Source of the DNA: Bacteroidia bacterium
GTDB taxonomy: Bacteria; Bacteroidota; Bacteroidia; Bacteroidales; VadinHA17
DNA length: 8,515 nucleotides
Direction: 5' to 3'
Assembly (NCBI GenBank): GCA_026391515.1
Contig: JAPLEC010000109.1
Span: forward strand, 1-8,515
The notes under the pieces are model-generated. The model did no database searches and was not told the DNA's origin. It was given only the letters and a program-made list of their open reading frames with translations. The position numbers were made by a program, and so were the translations under genes. Below are positions 6,179 to 8,515 of this stretch, piece by piece (within the stretch, counting starts at the first letter, position 1; every line of letters begins with the position of its first letter).

Positions 6179-7981
6179 ATGAAACGGAAAATTATTTTAA
6201 TTGTAATAATTTATGCAGCCACAGCATTTTTCACTGCCTGCAAGAAAGATCTATTGGATACAAATCCCTATAATGCAATAGGTTCGGAAAATATGTGGAG
6301 CACCGAAAGCCTGGCCGATCTGGGGGTTAACGGCGTGTATCAGGCTCTTCGTAATAGTATCGCGTTAAAGAGTGATGTGTTCTTCAGGCAGAATTATACT
6401 GGCCTTGATTTTTATCTTTTTGATGCAGACGGATTTACAGGATACTTCTATGACAAAACAGAGCTTACTTACGGGACTGTTACTACATCAAGTCAATTTT
6501 TCACTAATTACTGGAAACAGAATTATGAAGGCATTCACCGTGCAAACGATGCTATTCTGAATCTGGCGGAAAAAGCACCTCTGGACACCATTAAAAAACC
6601 TCGCTTAATTGCTGAATGCAAGTTTCTGCGTGCCTGGTTCTATTATAATCTTAACCAGGTTTTCAAAGGAGTGCCTGTTTATCTTACTCCAATAACTATA
6701 GATGAATGTACCAGAGGACGTGAAACGGAAACAAAGGTCTGGGAAACAATTATAAACGATCTGACTGATTGCATCAATTCCAACCTTCCAGACTTTTATC
6801 CGAAAACAGAATATGGTCGTGCAACGAAAGCTGCCGCATACGCACTCAGGGGAAAAGTTTATATGTGGATGAAAGATTATGCCAAAGCAGAAGCCGATCT
6901 AAGAAAAGTCGGGACACTTGGACCGCAGTTATATACGGGTGTGTATAAAAGACTATTTAAGATTGATAATGAGCAGTGTCCTGAAATGATTTTTTCCGTT
7001 CAGAATATCTCAATAGTTGATCTTGGCTCTTTTACTCAGAGGTTCCTGGGATCAAGAATAGTATTCAATCCTGCCGGTGGTTGGGGTTTTTATTTACCGA
7101 GCACTGATTTTGTCGATTCGTTTGAAAATGCCGACGGATCTCCGTTTAGCTGGGACACTTACCTGCCTGGCTACAGTTCCATGACCCCTGCCCAGCGAGT
7201 GGTATTTTTCCTGCGAAACGGGCTTTCAACTGCTGATATCAACGCCTTTGCAGCTAATGGAGCCGATATGACCAAATACCTGCCAGCCGGCAATGAAGAA
7301 CGTTTAAAACCTGCTTATGCTAACCGCGATCCACGACTGGCGGCAGTGGTAATCACACCTTACTCAACTTTTACCGGTTCTGTAAATAGTATGGAAGTAC
7401 ATGACTATACCTTACGCTGGCCTTATAAAGACTATACTGCTGTTCCTTACGACATTAAAAGTGGTGATTATTCAGGCATATTTACTTATCTGTGGAGGAA
7501 ATGGGTTTACGAAGGAAATACAGAACTGATTGACCGTGACTATGGCCCCATCGACCAGCCGCTTATAAGATACGCCGATGTAGTGCTTTTACTTGCTGAG
7601 GCTATAAACGAACAAAGATACCCGGATCAGGAAGCCATCGATCTTGTAAACAGTGTACGCACTCGTGCAGGTGTAATTGCACTGCAAAATACCAATGCCA
7701 GTTTACCTACTTATATATCCGGGCAGGACAACCTTAGGGAACGTATCCGCAATGAACGCCGCTGGGAGCTTGCCTGTGAAGGCATTAACCTGTTCGACGA
7801 AATGAGGTGGGGAACATGGAAAGACAAAAAATTCTATCCGGGTAACGGAGTAAAACAGGTTTGGGGCAAAGTAATTGTACCATATTCGTGGCGGGGCGAT
7901 TATTTGTACAAATGGCCAATACCGCAAACTGAAATTGAGATGAATAGTAACCTTGTTCAGAATGGGGGGTGGGTGTATTGA
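6179..7981 (+). CDS. SusD/RagB-family surface nutrient-binding lipoprotein
   Basis: A 600-residue lipoprotein that caps the SusC channel and captures the substrate at the cell surface. The signal peptide ends in the lipobox FFTAC with the lipidated Cys at residue 21. CKKD after it (Lys at +2/+3, Asp at +4) resembles the acidic/Lys-containing export signals of surface-exposed Bacteroidota lipoproteins. Family landmarks are KFLRAWFYYNL with GVPVY (148-168), the TPR-like region around 215-245, NRDPRL (382-387), RYADVVLLLAEAIN (464-477), IRNERRWELACEG (523-535) with LFDEMRWG, and a C-terminal WPIPQTEIEMNSNLVQN. Length is at the upper end of the usual 500-600. It is 12 bases from susC and surely co-transcribed. 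No SusE/F-like or glycoside hydrolase gene follows, so this is a minimal pair as far as the window shows. The ligand is unknown. Confidence 0.96.
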   Translation: MKRKIILIVIIYAATAFFTACKKDLLDTNPYNAIGSENMWSTESLADLGVNGVYQALRNSIALKSDVFFRQNYTGLDFYLFDADGFTGYFYDKTELTYGTVTTSSQFFTNYWKQNYEGIHRANDAILNLAEKAPLDTIKKPRLIAECKFLRAWFYYNLNQVFKGVPVYLTPITIDECTRGRETETKVWETIINDLTDCINSNLPDFYPKTEYGRATKAAAYALRGKVYMWMKDYAKAEADLRKVGTLGPQLYTGVYKRLFKIDNEQCPEMIFSVQNISIVDLGSFTQRFLGSRIVFNPAGGWGFYLPSTDFVDSFENADGSPFSWDTYLPGYSSMTPAQRVVFFLRNGLSTADINAFAANGADMTKYLPAGNEERLKPAYANRDPRLAAVVITPYSTFTGSVNSMEVHDYTLRWPYKDYTAVPYDIKSGDYSGIFTYLWRKWVYEGNTELIDRDYGPIDQPLIRYADVVLLLAEAINEQRYPDQEAIDLVNSVRTRAGVIALQNTNASLPTYISGQDNLRERIRNERRWELACEGINLFDEMRWGTWKDKKFYPGNGVKQVWGKVIVPYSWRGDYLYKWPIPQTEIEMNSNLVQNGGWVY

Positions 7982-7989
7982 TTGAAAAT

Positions 7990-8014
7990 GGTTACTGGTT
8001 GCTGGTTACTAGTT
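7990..8014 (+). repeat. Heptamer tandem repeat GGTTRCT, left block
   Basis: Three consecutive 7-base units GGTTACT, GGTTGCT, GGTTACT (7990-8010) are followed by a decayed AGTT. The block begins 8 bases after the susD stop codon. It is the reverse-complement family of the right-hand block at 8081-8129. Its CTAGTT (8009-8014) and GCTGGTT (8001-8007) can pair with AACTAG (8095-8100) and AACCAGC (8109-8115) there. Confidence 0.7.
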
Positions 8015-8032
8015 AAATGATGAATAAAAATG

Positions 8033-8061
8033 AAGATTGCTTCGCTTCGCTTGCAATGACG
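8033..8061 (-). repeat. GTCATTGC-type interspersed palindromic repeat
   Basis: On the minus strand this reads GTCATTGCAAGCGAAGCGAA followed by GCAATC. It closely resembles the widespread GTCATTGCGAGCGAAGCGAAGC-type intergenic repeat found in several phyla (recollection, not a search). ATTGC (8036-8040) and GCAAT (8053-8057) are its inverted ends, and the centre has CGCTT repeats. It sits between the two heptamer blocks. No coding function is apparent. Confidence 0.6.
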
Positions 8062-8080
8062 GTACATATCAGATAATTAC

Positions 8081-8129
8081 AACAAGCAGCCAGCAACTAG
8101 CAACAAGCAACCAGCACCTTGCAACTTAG
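8081..8129 (+). repeat. Heptamer tandem repeat AACNAGC, right block of seven units
   Basis: Seven units in perfect 7-base phase: AACAAGC, AGCCAGC, AACTAGC, AACAAGC, AACCAGC, ACCTTGC, AACTTAG. The consensus AACNAGC is, in rotated phase, the reverse complement of the GGTTRCT units at 7990-8010. The repeat stops 25 bases before the TIR gene's ATG. Its regularity points to replication slippage or array-type origin, not a coding sequence. An in-frame TAG at 8098-8100 rules out its being part of the downstream ORF from any earlier start. Confidence 0.7.
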
Positions 8130-8154
8130 AATTCCTAATAAAACATTAGATATT

Positions 8155-8515
8155 ATGGGAAACATAGTCAATGGATTCAACTACGACATCTTCATCAGCT
8201 ACCGTCAGAAGGACAACAAATATGACGGTTGGGTCACTGAATTTGTCAATAACCTTAAACGTGAGCTGGAAGCTACTTTCAAAGAGGAAGTGTCAGTCTA
8301 TTTTGACATAAACCCTCACAATGGACTGTTAGAGACAGATGATGTGGATGCCTCTCTGAAAGAGAAGCTTAAGTGCCTGGTTTTCATTCCGATCCTCTCA
8401 CGTACATACTGCGATCCGAATTCATTTGCCTGGCAGCATGAGTTTAAGGCATTTATTGAAGAGGCATCAGCAGATCAGTTTGGACTGAAAGTAAAACTGC
8501 CGAACGGTAATGTTG
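8155..8515 (+). CDS. TIR-domain protein, N-terminal 120 codons (runs off the right edge)
   Basis: The protein opens MGNIVNGFNYDIFISYRQKD, a classic TIR box 1 (YDIFISY, 10-16). Next come a long helix (WVTEFVNNLKREL, 26-38), a strand VSVYFDI (46-52), an acidic LLETDDVDASLKEKLK segment (58-73), the strand CLVFIPILS (74-82) and FAWQHEFKAF (91-100). E96 in WQHE is where the catalytic glutamate of NAD-cleaving TIR domains would fall, but NADase activity is unproven. Bacterial TIR proteins serve in anti-phage NAD depletion, signalling-molecule synthesis or as interaction modules. From recollection, this Bacteroidota type often carries further C-terminal domains, which are not visible here. ATG at 8155 is the first good start after the TAG at 8098; TTG at 8119 is a less likely alternative. 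CTAAT/ATTAG (8135-8139, 8145-8149) forms a small hairpin just ahead of it. Confidence 0.85.
   Translation, partial: MGNIVNGFNYDIFISYRQKDNKYDGWVTEFVNNLKRELEATFKEEVSVYFDINPHNGLLETDDVDASLKEKLKCLVFIPILSRTYCDPNSFAWQHEFKAFIEEASADQFGLKVKLPNGNV

Noticed and set aside
8081..8129. Possible CRISPR array
   Set aside because: The units are 7 bases long and directly adjacent with no unique spacers, so this is a short tandem repeat.

Overview
The window looks like a piece of a Bacteroidota chromosome, probably from the order Bacteroidales or a close relative. The evidence is a textbook SusC/SusD pair, AT-rich spacers without Shine-Dalgarno sequences, and several palindromic and short tandem repeats of the kind scattered through the intergenic DNA of these genomes. 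The finer taxonomic placement is inference. All recognisable genes are on the + strand.

Layout. (1) Bases 2-127 hold the last 41 codons of a gene that enters from the left, with an ending that resembles a SPOR domain. A C-rich/G-rich hairpin repeat (140-161) follows. (2) An AT-rich leader (162-258) carries a tight palindrome and repeated TTAAGA motifs. It leads into a 674-residue membrane-anchored regulator (259-2283) with an N-terminal AraC-type HTH, one transmembrane helix and a C-terminal TolB/FlgO-like plus TPR region. (3) A 481-base gap (2284-2764) has two parts. The left part is an array of at least four perfect hairpins of repeat-element type. The right part is control DNA with CAAAATTG repeated three times at an exact 21-base period, plus a separate palindrome. 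(4) The susC-like gene (2765-6166) and susD-like gene (6179-7981) are 12 bases apart and form an operon. (5) A 173-base spacer holds a composite element: inverted blocks of a 7-base tandem repeat around a GTCATTGC-type palindrome. (6) The first 120 codons of a TIR-domain protein (8155 onward) run off the right edge.

How the parts may work together. SusC (TonB-dependent outer-membrane channel) and SusD (surface lipoprotein) would bind and import an oligosaccharide or other large nutrient. No glycoside hydrolase, SusE/F or FecR/ECF-sigma gene is visible, and this SusC lacks the STN domain used for anti-sigma signalling. Control is therefore more likely to come from the adjacent regulator. That protein is laid out like CadC/ToxR (DNA-binding domain inside, one TM helix, C-terminal sensor outside) but uses an AraC HTH. 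The 21-base-period repeats upstream of susC match the half-site geometry known for AraC-family proteins and are the best candidate operator. This wiring is the most interesting hypothesis in the window. The TIR gene is probably a separate transcription unit.
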